10,178 nt of DNA from an uncultured Opitutia bacterium (GTDB taxonomy: Bacteria; Verrucomicrobiota; Verrucomicrobiia; Opitutales; UBA953). The stretch covers positions 1-10,178 of the forward strand of contig CAITUF010000098.1 in assembly GCA_903895475.1 (NCBI GenBank). Reading direction: 5' to 3'. The position numbers were made by a program, and so were the translations under genes. Shown here one piece after another: positions 1 through 6,386 of the stretch. The stretch's first letter is position 1; the number at the start of each line of letters is the position of its first letter. The notes below the pieces were generated by a model. That model ran no database searches. It was given only the letters and a program-made list of their open reading frames with translations, and was not told the DNA's origin.

Positions 1-1
1 A

Positions 2-1543
2 GTCCAGGTCGGCATGGAAATCGAAGTCTATCTCGAACGCCTTGAAAACAAGGACGGCACCCCGACCGTCTCTTACGATCGCGCCCTCCAAATCCGGAAG
101 TGGGAAAGCATCGAAGCCAATTGCCAAGAAGGCTCTATTGTCCAGGGCCGCGTGAAGTCCGTCGTCAAGGGCGGCCTCATCGTCTCCGTCGGCGTCGACG
201 CCTTCATGCCTTCGTCGCAGATTGACGTTAACCCTCCGAAGAACCTCGAAGGCTTCGTCGGCCAGACCTTCGACTTCAAGATCATCAAGATCAACAAAGA
301 GAAGAAGAACCTCGTCGTTTCCCGTCGCGAACTCATCGAAGAACAGCGTGGCGAAAGCCGCCGCAAGCTCCTCGAAGAGGTCAAGCCAGGCGTCATCCGC
401 CGCGGTATCGTCAAGAACATCACCGACTACGGTGCCTTCGTGGATCTCGACGGTCTCGACGGTCTCCTCCACGTCACCGACATGTCTTGGGGCCGCATCG
501 GTCACCCGAGCGAAGTCGTCAAGGTCGGTGAAGAAATCACCGTCATGGTGGTCGAAGTCGATCGTGAGCGCGAACGCGTCTCGCTCGGCCTCAAGCAGAC
601 CCAGCCCAACCCATGGGAAGGCATCGAGAAGCGTTACCCAGTCGGCACCAAGGTGCACGGCAAGGTCGTCAACCTCGTCGCCTATGGTGCGTTCATCGAA
701 ATCGAAGGCGGCGTCGAAGGCCTCGTCCACGTCTCCGAACTCTCCTGGACCAAGCGCGTCCAGAAGCCGTCTGACATCCTTAAGGTCGGCCAGGAAGTTG
801 ACGCGGTTATCCTCAACTTCAACAAGGAGGAGCAGAAGATCTCCCTCGGTATCCGCCAGCTCGAAACCAATCCATGGGAAAAGGTTCGCCACAGCTACCC
901 AGTGGGCGCTCGCGTCCGCGGCAAGGTGCGCAACCTCACCAACTACGGTGCCTTCGTCGAACTCGAAGACGGTATCGATGGCATGGTGCACGTTTCCGAC
1001 ATGAGCTGGACGCGCCGCATCAACAACCCAGCCGAAGTCATGAAGAAGGGCGACGACGTCGAAGCCATCGTCCTCGACGTGGATGTCGACCAGCAGCGCA
1101 TCTCGCTCGGCGTCAAGCAGACCCAGCAGGATCCGTGGAGCGAAATCGACCGCAAGTACCGCATCGGCGACCTCGTCAACGGCAAGGTCTCCAAGGTGGC
1201 CAACTTCGGTGCCTTCATCGAACTCTCCGACGAAATCGATGGCCTCGTGCACGTTTCCCAGCTCGCCGAACAGCGCGTTGAGAACGTCAAGGACATCGTC
1301 AAGGTCGGCCAGGAAGTCACGGCTCGCGTCATCAAGATCGATAAGGAAGACCGTCGCATCGGTCTCTCGATTAAGGCCGCGAACTATGACCCAGAGCGTC
1401 TGCAGGCCGAAATCAGCTCTTACGAGCGCATCAAGGGCCCGTCCACGGGTGGTGCTCCGGCGCAGTCGACGGGCGGTTCGTCCTCCGCGGGCAGCGGCGA
1501 CTTCAACAGCCTCGGCGACTTGCTCGACAAGGCTGGCAACTAA
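2..1543 (+). CDS. rpsA: 30S ribosomal protein S1 (5' end cut off by the window)
   Basis: S1 binds mRNA on the 30S subunit and helps place it for initiation, which matters most where Shine-Dalgarno signals are weak, as around several genes here. The reading frame is open from base 2; the ATG at 14 is internal, because the residues before it (VQVG) continue the S1 fold. The visible 513 residues hold the tail of S1 domain 1 (about 1-40) and five further S1 domains at about 43-109, 127-197, 211-283, 298-370 and 386-457. Domains 3 to 6 share the YGAF/FGAF and GLVHVS-type signatures and are joined by linkers of the NPWE/DPWS type. A Gly/Ser/Ala-rich tail follows and ends in DFNSLGDLLDKAGN. Six domains match the usual long bacterial S1 of about 550 residues, so only about 40 residues should be missing. 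Codon use is strongly biased, as expected of a highly expressed gene. An intrinsic terminator follows the TAA by 20 nt. Confidence 0.96.
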   Translation, partial: VQVGMEIEVYLERLENKDGTPTVSYDRALQIRKWESIEANCQEGSIVQGRVKSVVKGGLIVSVGVDAFMPSSQIDVNPPKNLEGFVGQTFDFKIIKINKEKKNLVVSRRELIEEQRGESRRKLLEEVKPGVIRRGIVKNITDYGAFVDLDGLDGLLHVTDMSWGRIGHPSEVVKVGEEITVMVVEVDRERERVSLGLKQTQPNPWEGIEKRYPVGTKVHGKVVNLVAYGAFIEIEGGVEGLVHVSELSWTKRVQKPSDILKVGQEVDAVILNFNKEEQKISLGIRQLETNPWEKVRHSYPVGARVRGKVRNLTNYGAFVELEDGIDGMVHVSDMSWTRRINNPAEVMKKGDDVEAIVLDVDVDQQRISLGVKQTQQDPWSEIDRKYRIGDLVNGKVSKVANFGAFIELSDEIDGLVHVSQLAEQRVENVKDIVKVGQEVTARVIKIDKEDRRIGLSIKAANYDPERLQAEISSYERIKGPSTGGAPAQSTGGSSSAGSGDFNSLGDLLDKAGN

Positions 1544-1563
1544 GCGTTCACCACGCTCCCAAC

Positions 1564-1592
1564 AAGACCCCGGGCAACCGGGGTCTTTTTTT
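1564..1592 (+). terminator. Rho-independent terminator of rpsA
   Basis: A perfect 10-bp stem (AAGACCCCGG at 1564-1573 pairing with CCGGGGTCTT at 1578-1587) closes a GCAA tetraloop, a GNRA-type stable loop. It runs straight into seven T (1586-1592). It lies 20 nt after the rpsA stop codon and before the next same-strand gene, so it should end the rpsA transcript and give the downstream gene separate expression. The rest of the 85-nt spacer (1544-1628) shows no clear promoter or ribosome binding site to me. Confidence 0.93.
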
Positions 1593-1628
1593 GTGCCCAA
1601 AGCCAGCGATGGCCGCTACGTTGCTGAT

Positions 1629-3014
1629 ATGTTGGTCTGGACCAATCCCCTGCCCTTCGCGCTCGACGCTGAAAACCTGTGGCTCGGGTTACAGCTACTC
1701 GCTGGTCTGTTTGTCATTTTCCGGGTCGTCCGTGCACGCGTCACGCTGAGCTACGCGTTGCTCTGGGGGCCGGCGGTACTGTTCTTCCCGCTCATCACCG
1801 CCACGGTGATTTTCCTCTTCGGCGGCCGTAAGCACAGCGCCTTGGCAAAAGTGAAGCAACGGATCAAGGCAGCGGCGCGGCGGCTGGCGGGCCCCGTGAC
1901 ATCGGCGGGCAATTCCTTCCGCATGTTGGGCGATAGACACGGCCACGACACCTTAGAAGCTTTGCATACCGAGATTCTCGCCGCCCGTCACCGCATTCAT
2001 ATTTCCACGTACATCCTCGCCCCGGACGCCGTCGGTCGTGAAATCAGGAGTTTACTCGTACGCCGCGCGCGCGAAGGCATCGAAGTGCGGGTACTGGTAG
2101 ATGCCGTCGGCAGCTGGGGAACGCCGTTGCGCCTTGGACGCACGCTGGTCAAGGCAGGCGGACAAGTGGCGCGCTTCAACCCCGTCCTGCCCATGCAAGG
2201 CAAGGGCTCCGCGAATTGGCGCAATCACCGGAAGATTGCGGTCTTCGACGGCCAAATCGCCATCATCGGCGGACAGAATATTGGGCTCGCCTACATGGGG
2301 CGTGAGCCCTCCAACCGGCGCTTCCGCGACTGCTCGTTCCGCTTAGCTGGGCCCGCGGCGGCGGCGCTCGAACAAGTCTTTATTGCGGATTGGTGCCAAG
2401 CCACGGACGCCGATCCCGCGACCTTCGCGGACCTCCTCCGCAACCAACCTGCCCCCCAAGGCGAGGTCGACGTTGAAGTCATCGCTTCTGGCCCCGACTG
2501 CGTGAACGATCCCTTATGGGAAAAATATGTCGCGTTGATTGAGAACGCCCGCGCCTCGATTACCATCGTTACGCCCTACTTCGTGCCGGACAAAGCGCTC
2601 TTCCGGCTACTCGTGGCCGCTGCCGCCAAGGGCCGGCGCGTTCGCGTGCTGGTCCCGCGCCGCTCCGACCATCGCCTCCTCGACTTCGCCCGCCGCTGGT
2701 ATCTACGCCAGCTCAAGGAAGCTGGGGCCGAAATCCTCTTCTTCAAGCCCGACGTCCTGCACGCCAAGCTCTTCATCGCCGACGACGAAAGCCTTATCAT
2801 CGGCTCGGCGAACCTCGATATGCGTTCGCTCTTCCTCAACTACGAGATTGCGGCCGTCGTGCGCGACCCAGCGGCGTTGACCGCGGTGCAAAGTTTCGTG
2901 GCGAGCCTGGAGGCCGAGTCGACGCCTTACTCCGAAGACCTCTACCGTCGGAGCCGAACGTGGAGAGGCCGGATGCTTGAAGCCATCTCGAAGACCTTGG
3001 CGCCGCTGCTCTGA
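1629..3014 (+). CDS. cls: Cardiolipin synthase, phospholipase D family
   Basis: This 461-residue protein is a probable bacterial cardiolipin synthase, which joins phosphatidyl groups to make cardiolipin at the inner membrane. Two hydrophobic segments (about 17-34 and 42-64, ending in LFGGRK) match the N-terminal PLDc_N anchor of ClsA-type enzymes. Two HKD catalytic motifs follow: H200-x-K202-x4-D207 then IIGGQN, and H378-x-K380-x4-D385 then IIGSANLDMRS. Length and order fit the family (about 480 residues). The ATG at 1629 was chosen because it lies after the terminator and places the first membrane segment near the N-terminus. The frame stays open upstream through the rpsA region, so the reading-frame start alone is misleading. 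No good Shine-Dalgarno precedes the ATG. The gene ends 1 nt before the convergent metX stop. Substrate choice (phosphatidylglycerol versus phosphatidylethanolamine) cannot be read from the sequence, so a related PLD phosphatidyltransferase is the alternative. Confidence 0.9.
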   Translation: MLVWTNPLPFALDAENLWLGLQLLAGLFVIFRVVRARVTLSYALLWGPAVLFFPLITATVIFLFGGRKHSALAKVKQRIKAAARRLAGPVTSAGNSFRMLGDRHGHDTLEALHTEILAARHRIHISTYILAPDAVGREIRSLLVRRAREGIEVRVLVDAVGSWGTPLRLGRTLVKAGGQVARFNPVLPMQGKGSANWRNHRKIAVFDGQIAIIGGQNIGLAYMGREPSNRRFRDCSFRLAGPAAAALEQVFIADWCQATDADPATFADLLRNQPAPQGEVDVEVIASGPDCVNDPLWEKYVALIENARASITIVTPYFVPDKALFRLLVAAAAKGRRVRVLVPRRSDHRLLDFARRWYLRQLKEAGAEILFFKPDVLHAKLFIADDESLIIGSANLDMRSLFLNYEIAAVVRDPAALTAVQSFVASLEAESTPYSEDLYRRSRTWRGRMLEAISKTLAPLL

Positions 3015-3015
3015 C

Positions 3016-4140
3016 TTAGCCGAGGAAGGCGTGTAGACGGACGCTCAAGCCCGTATCGGGCAGCAGGAACCCATCGTGGCCGGCATCGGTCATCACTTCC
3101 AAGTAGGCCGCATTAACGCCCACCGCCGTCGCCGCCGCGACGACCATGCGGAGCTCGCTCGTCGGGTAAAGCCAATCACTGGAGAAGCCTATCGCCAGGA
3201 CTTCGGGTCCGGCTGGCTGGAACAAACGGCCCGCGGCGGCGCGGGCGGTTAGGTCGAAACGGTCGACCGCCCGGGTGATGCGGAGCCAGCTATTGGCATC
3301 GAAGCGCTTCACAAAAGCTTGGCCTTGATGATTCAGGTAATTTTCCACCTGCCAGAAGACCGGATCCTTAGGCTGAGCGCCGGGCACGCGGGCCCGACCG
3401 AACTTCTGATCGAACGCCGCGGAAGAAAGGTAACTGATATGGCTGATCATACGGCCGACGGCCAAACCGGAGTCCGGTCCTTCGCCGGGGGTGTAATGGC
3501 CCCCGCGAAAATTAGGGTCGGTCTCCACGCAGGCCCGGGAGGCCGCGTTGAGGGCGATGGCCATGGGCGACTGACTGAGACCGGCGGCCAAGATCGCAAT
3601 GCGGCCCACCTCGGTGGGATAATCACCGGACCACAGTAACGCCTGCATACCGCCCATGGAACCGCCGACGACGGCATGAAGTTTCTTGATGCCAAGATGG
3701 TGTAGCACCAACCGTTGACCGCGGACGATGTCACCTAAAGTGATCTCGGGAAAATAGCCGCCGAAACGTTGACCCGTCCGGGGGTCGATGGAAAGCGGAC
3801 CAGTGGAGCCACGGCAGCCCCCGAGGCAATTAACGCCGATGACGAAGAAACGATCGGTATCGATGGCCTTACCGGGACCGACGAAATGATCCCACCAACC
3901 GGCCTTAGGGTCCTCGGGTGTATACCGACCGGCCAAATGGTGGTCACCGCTGAGTGCATGCGGCACTAAGATGGCATTAGACTTATCGGGGAGTAATTTC
4001 CCGTAGGTCTCATAGCGAAGCGTCAGGCCAGGCAGTTCGCCGCCCAGCTCGAGCGGAAAGGCCTCGGCCGAGACGAAGTCTTGGTAGGACGTCGGCCCGA
4101 GCTCACGCGGGGCCGCAGACTGGACCGGACGGTCGGACAT
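3016..4140 (-). CDS. metX: Homoserine O-acetyltransferase (MetX family)
   Basis: MetX acylates homoserine from acetyl-CoA (some family members use succinyl-CoA) as the committed step of methionine synthesis in the cytoplasm. The product is a 374-residue alpha/beta hydrolase with the family hallmarks: HALSGDHH near 62-69, VNCLGGCRGSTGP near 103-115, and the nucleophile elbow GGSMGG with Ser161. The probable rest of the triad is Asp322 (FSSDW) and His355 (DAGHDGF). The ATG at 4140 was chosen; a GTG three codons upstream (4149) is also in frame. The gene is convergent with cls (1-nt gap) and divergent from the fur-family gene. The stop is TAA. No neighbour is a methionine gene. Acetyl versus succinyl specificity of MetX proteins is set by a few active-site residues, and I cannot settle it by eye. 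Confidence 0.94.
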   Translation of the reverse strand: MSDRPVQSAAPRELGPTSYQDFVSAEAFPLELGGELPGLTLRYETYGKLLPDKSNAILVPHALSGDHHLAGRYTPEDPKAGWWDHFVGPGKAIDTDRFFVIGVNCLGGCRGSTGPLSIDPRTGQRFGGYFPEITLGDIVRGQRLVLHHLGIKKLHAVVGGSMGGMQALLWSGDYPTEVGRIAILAAGLSQSPMAIALNAASRACVETDPNFRGGHYTPGEGPDSGLAVGRMISHISYLSSAAFDQKFGRARVPGAQPKDPVFWQVENYLNHQGQAFVKRFDANSWLRITRAVDRFDLTARAAAGRLFQPAGPEVLAIGFSSDWLYPTSELRMVVAAATAVGVNAAYLEVMTDAGHDGFLLPDTGLSVRLHAFLG

Positions 4141-4225
4141 GCGTGACACGAGAGAAACCAGACCGGGACGGCTGGCAAGTGGCCATTCGGTGTTGCCACG
4201 TCATAAGGCTCAGCAAACTACCCCC
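4141..4225. promoter_or_regulatory. Divergent metX/fur intergenic region with an inverted repeat
   Basis: These 85 nt separate the start of metX (leftward) from the chosen start of the fur-family gene (rightward), so they should hold both promoters or parts of them. I see no convincing -35/-10 pair. TGGCAA at 4173-4178 and TTGCCA at 4193-4198 form a 6-bp inverted repeat with a 14-nt spacer. An overlapping second pairing is GTGGC (4179-4183) with GCCAC (4195-4199). The arrangement could be an operator for a dimeric regulator or an RNA hairpin, but both arms are short and chance is possible. Confidence 0.35.
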
Positions 4226-4708
4226 ATGGCCCAGGGACATCGACACGACGACCAATGTTGCGGGGGGAGCCCCCTGCCCAGGGTCGAAGCGGCGGTCCTG
4301 CGAATGAAAGAGCGCTCGCTCCGGGTCACCACCCCACGGTTAGCCATGCTCAACATCTTGGCCGAGGCCACCCGCCCCTTGAGCGCCGAGGAGATACACG
4401 CCGCTGCTGGGGATGGCACCTTGGACCTCGTGACCGTCTACCGTAGTCTCGGCGCCTTGGATGAAGCCGGCATCCTGCAACGGCACCCGCTCGAGCGGGG
4501 TCGCAGCCTCTACGCCCTCGTCTCCCCGGGGCACCATCACCACCACGTTATCTGTCGACGTTGCGGCCGCATCGAACGTCTGCCCGGCTGCGATACCAGC
4601 CGCCTCGAAGCCGCCGCCCGAGGTAAAGGCTTTGCAGACCTGACCCATGTGATGGAGATTTACGGTATCTGCCCGGCCTGCTCCGCCCAACCCCTTTCCC
4701 ATGCCTGA
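4226..4708 (+). CDS. Fur-family metal-responsive transcriptional regulator
   Basis: This is a 160-residue Fur-superfamily repressor (Fur, Zur, PerR or Nur cannot be told apart by eye). The N-terminal winged helix contains RVTTPRLAMLNIL (about 33-45), LSAEEIHAA, and the recognition region LVTVYRSLGALDEAGIL. The C-terminal dimerisation and metal-binding part has a run of five histidines (103-107), C110RRC113 and C149PAC152. The two CxxC pairs are the structural zinc site of the family, and the His cluster falls where the regulatory metal site lies. The ATG at 4226 is preferred. The longer in-frame start at 4139 would overlap the metX start codon head-on in a shared CATG and leave no room for promoters. 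The ATG at 4304 would cut into the first DNA-binding helix. With this start the N-terminus is His/Cys rich (H5, H7, C11, C12). The gene overlaps the next one by 8 nt, so the two are probably cotranscribed and coupled. Confidence 0.88.
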   Translation: MAQGHRHDDQCCGGSPLPRVEAAVLRMKERSLRVTTPRLAMLNILAEATRPLSAEEIHAAAGDGTLDLVTVYRSLGALDEAGILQRHPLERGRSLYALVSPGHHHHHVICRRCGRIERLPGCDTSRLEAAARGKGFADLTHVMEIYGICPACSAQPLSHA

Positions 4709-6386
4709 TTTTCCCAAGACCGCTTTTATCCTCGGTGCCGGCCTCGGCACGCGCCTACGTCCGCTGACGGAGCATTGTCCAAAGCCACTTCTCCCCTTGG
4801 GCGGTAAGCCGATGGTTGAGCGCGCGCTCGCGAAGCTCTACGCCGCCGGCACGCGCCGTTTCCTCATCAACACGCACCACTGCCCGGAAGCGTGGACGCA
4901 GGCCTTTCCGACGGGCCGCTGGCAGGACGCCGAAATCCGGTTCGTCCATGAACCCGTGCTGCTCGAAACCGGCGGCGGGTTGGCTAACATCAATCAATTC
5001 CTGACGGCGGAAGATACGCAACTCGTGGTCTGGAACGGCGATATCCTCTCGGACGTCCAGCTCGCTGAAGCCTATGCGCACCACATCACGAACGGCGCCG
5101 AAGCCACGCTCGTCGTGCGTGAGAAAGGCCCGAACACTAATGTGCGCATCACGGACGACGGATTTGTGACCGACCTCCGCGATCGCCTCGGCAAGAGCGA
5201 CTTAGCGTATCAATATACTGGCATCTGCTTCGTCACGCGCGCGTTCGTCGCGGGCGTGCCACCGGCGAGCGTCTCGCTCGTTGAGCACTTCCTCACCCGC
5301 GTCCAAGCCACGCCAGGCTCAGTGCAGGGGTACCTCGACACCTCCGCCCATTGGCATGACTTGGGCACCGTGGTAGAATACCAGCAGGTGAAAGCCGAAA
5401 TCGAAAAGCCCGTCCGCGGAGCGATTGCCACGGCCGATGCCGCCAAGCTGTTTGGTTACACCCTCACAGCCGGCGAAGCACCGATTAAAGGTGGCTCGGG
5501 ACGACGCTTCCACCGGGTGGCAAAGCCCGACGGCAGTACTGCCATGCTGTGCATCTATGACGATGCCCGACCGGAGAATCTTGGCTACGGACGCCTCGGT
5601 CACGCGCTCTTTGCCGCGGGTATCAACGTCCCGCAGGTCCTCGCTGAAGATACCGACGCCGGCGTGCTCGTGATGGAGGATCTCGGTGACACCGACCTCT
5701 GTTCGCTCACCCAGCAGCCCACCTTCCCTTGGCCCGCCGTCGCCTCGGCGCTGGAGCAGCTCGGCCATCTCCATCGCCTCGGGGCGGAAGCCGTGCAGAC
5801 CGCCGGCGTGCCCTTGATGGAGCCCTTTGGTGACAAGCTCTACGCTTGGGAGCGCCAGTACTTCACGGACAACGTCCTCGCCGGCCGCAAGCTTGACCGC
5901 GACCTCCAGCATGAGATGGCCACGCTCGCCAAGGAGCTGAGCGGGCGCCCGCAGGTGCTCGTGCACCGTGACTTCCAATCGCAGAACATTCTCGTCCGCC
6001 AAGACCAAGCTTGGCTGATTGATTTCCAAGGCGCGCGCCTCGGTTGCCAGTTCTACGACTACGCCTCGCTCGTCTTCGACCCCTACCTCACCTGCAAGGA
6101 CATGGACCTCTGGCGGATCGAGATTGAAGACCACGCCCGCGAAGTCGCTGACTGGAAGGGCTCGCTCGACGAGTTCTCGCACCTCCTGCATATCGCCGCC
6201 ACGCAACGCCTCTTGCAGGCCTGCGGGGCCTACGCCTTCCTCGGCCGCAAGCAAGGTCGGGCGGACTTCCTGGCGCACCTACCGCAAGGCCTCCGCAACC
6301 TCACAATCGCCGCCTCCCTTTGCGGGAAGCGACGGATTGCGCGGATGGCGGAAGAACTGGCGGGCGCGACGGCGGTTAGCCGTTAA
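4701..6386 (+). CDS. Fused sugar-1-phosphate nucleotidyltransferase (MurU-like) and sugar kinase (AmgK-like)
   Basis: This 561-residue protein joins two enzymes. Residues about 6-235 are a nucleotidyltransferase: GAGLGTRLRPLT (12-23), PKPLLPLGG (27-35), ETGGGLANI, NGDI, YTGI and HWHDLGT, the order seen in MurU-type MurNAc-1-phosphate uridylyltransferases. Residues about 245-555 are an aminoglycoside phosphotransferase/choline kinase-like fold: GGSGRRFHRV in the nucleotide loop, VMEDLGDTDL, the catalytic loop H422-R-D424-F-Q-x-Q-N429, and the metal-binding ID441FQ followed by YDYASLVFDPY. This resembles AmgK, which phosphorylates MurNAc/GlcNAc at the anomeric carbon. In Pseudomonas AmgK and MurU are separate neighbouring proteins giving UDP-MurNAc in peptidoglycan recycling, so this chain may do both steps. 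The ATG lies inside the end of the fur gene (8-nt overlap), and the end overlaps glyQS by 11 nt on the opposite strand. Alternatives are another NDP-sugar pathway (mannose or heptose type). It is not an antibiotic resistance gene on this evidence. Confidence 0.85.
   Translation: MPDFPKTAFILGAGLGTRLRPLTEHCPKPLLPLGGKPMVERALAKLYAAGTRRFLINTHHCPEAWTQAFPTGRWQDAEIRFVHEPVLLETGGGLANINQFLTAEDTQLVVWNGDILSDVQLAEAYAHHITNGAEATLVVREKGPNTNVRITDDGFVTDLRDRLGKSDLAYQYTGICFVTRAFVAGVPPASVSLVEHFLTRVQATPGSVQGYLDTSAHWHDLGTVVEYQQVKAEIEKPVRGAIATADAAKLFGYTLTAGEAPIKGGSGRRFHRVAKPDGSTAMLCIYDDARPENLGYGRLGHALFAAGINVPQVLAEDTDAGVLVMEDLGDTDLCSLTQQPTFPWPAVASALEQLGHLHRLGAEAVQTAGVPLMEPFGDKLYAWERQYFTDNVLAGRKLDRDLQHEMATLAKELSGRPQVLVHRDFQSQNILVRQDQAWLIDFQGARLGCQFYDYASLVFDPYLTCKDMDLWRIEIEDHAREVADWKGSLDEFSHLLHIAATQRLLQACGAYAFLGRKQGRADFLAHLPQGLRNLTIAASLCGKRRIARMAEELAGATAVSR

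Noticed and set aside
222..1004. A 260-codon Ser/Arg-rich plus-strand frame inside rpsA
   Set aside because: It is out of frame with S1, extremely Ser/Arg/Thr-rich and without domains: a codon-bias shadow.
1083..1628. Upstream extension of the cardiolipin synthase frame into rpsA
   Set aside because: The extension would cross the rpsA terminator and yields Ser/Arg-rich nonsense; the membrane segments start just after the ATG at 1629.
4141..4225. SAM or SAH riboswitch in front of metX
   Set aside because: I could not match the spacer to any known riboswitch consensus, and it is short; only a weak inverted repeat is present.
4141..4225. Classic AT-rich Fur box for autoregulation
   Set aside because: The spacer is GC-rich and has no GATAATGATAATCATTATC-like site; the repeat present has a different sequence.
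4532..4546. Histidine run as an artificial affinity tag or cloning artefact
   Set aside because: It is internal to the Fur-family protein, right before the expected CxxC, where the family carries metal-binding histidines; it uses mixed CAC/CAT codons.
5319..6278. A 319-codon minus-strand open frame opposite the MurU-AmgK fusion
   Set aside because: It mirrors a well-supported coding frame in GC-rich DNA, shows no recognisable domain, and the plus-strand product has clear catalytic motifs throughout.
4701..6386. Aminoglycoside resistance phosphotransferase
   Set aside because: The kinase fold is shared, but fusion to a sugar nucleotidyltransferase and the AmgK-like motif order fit a sugar kinase better.
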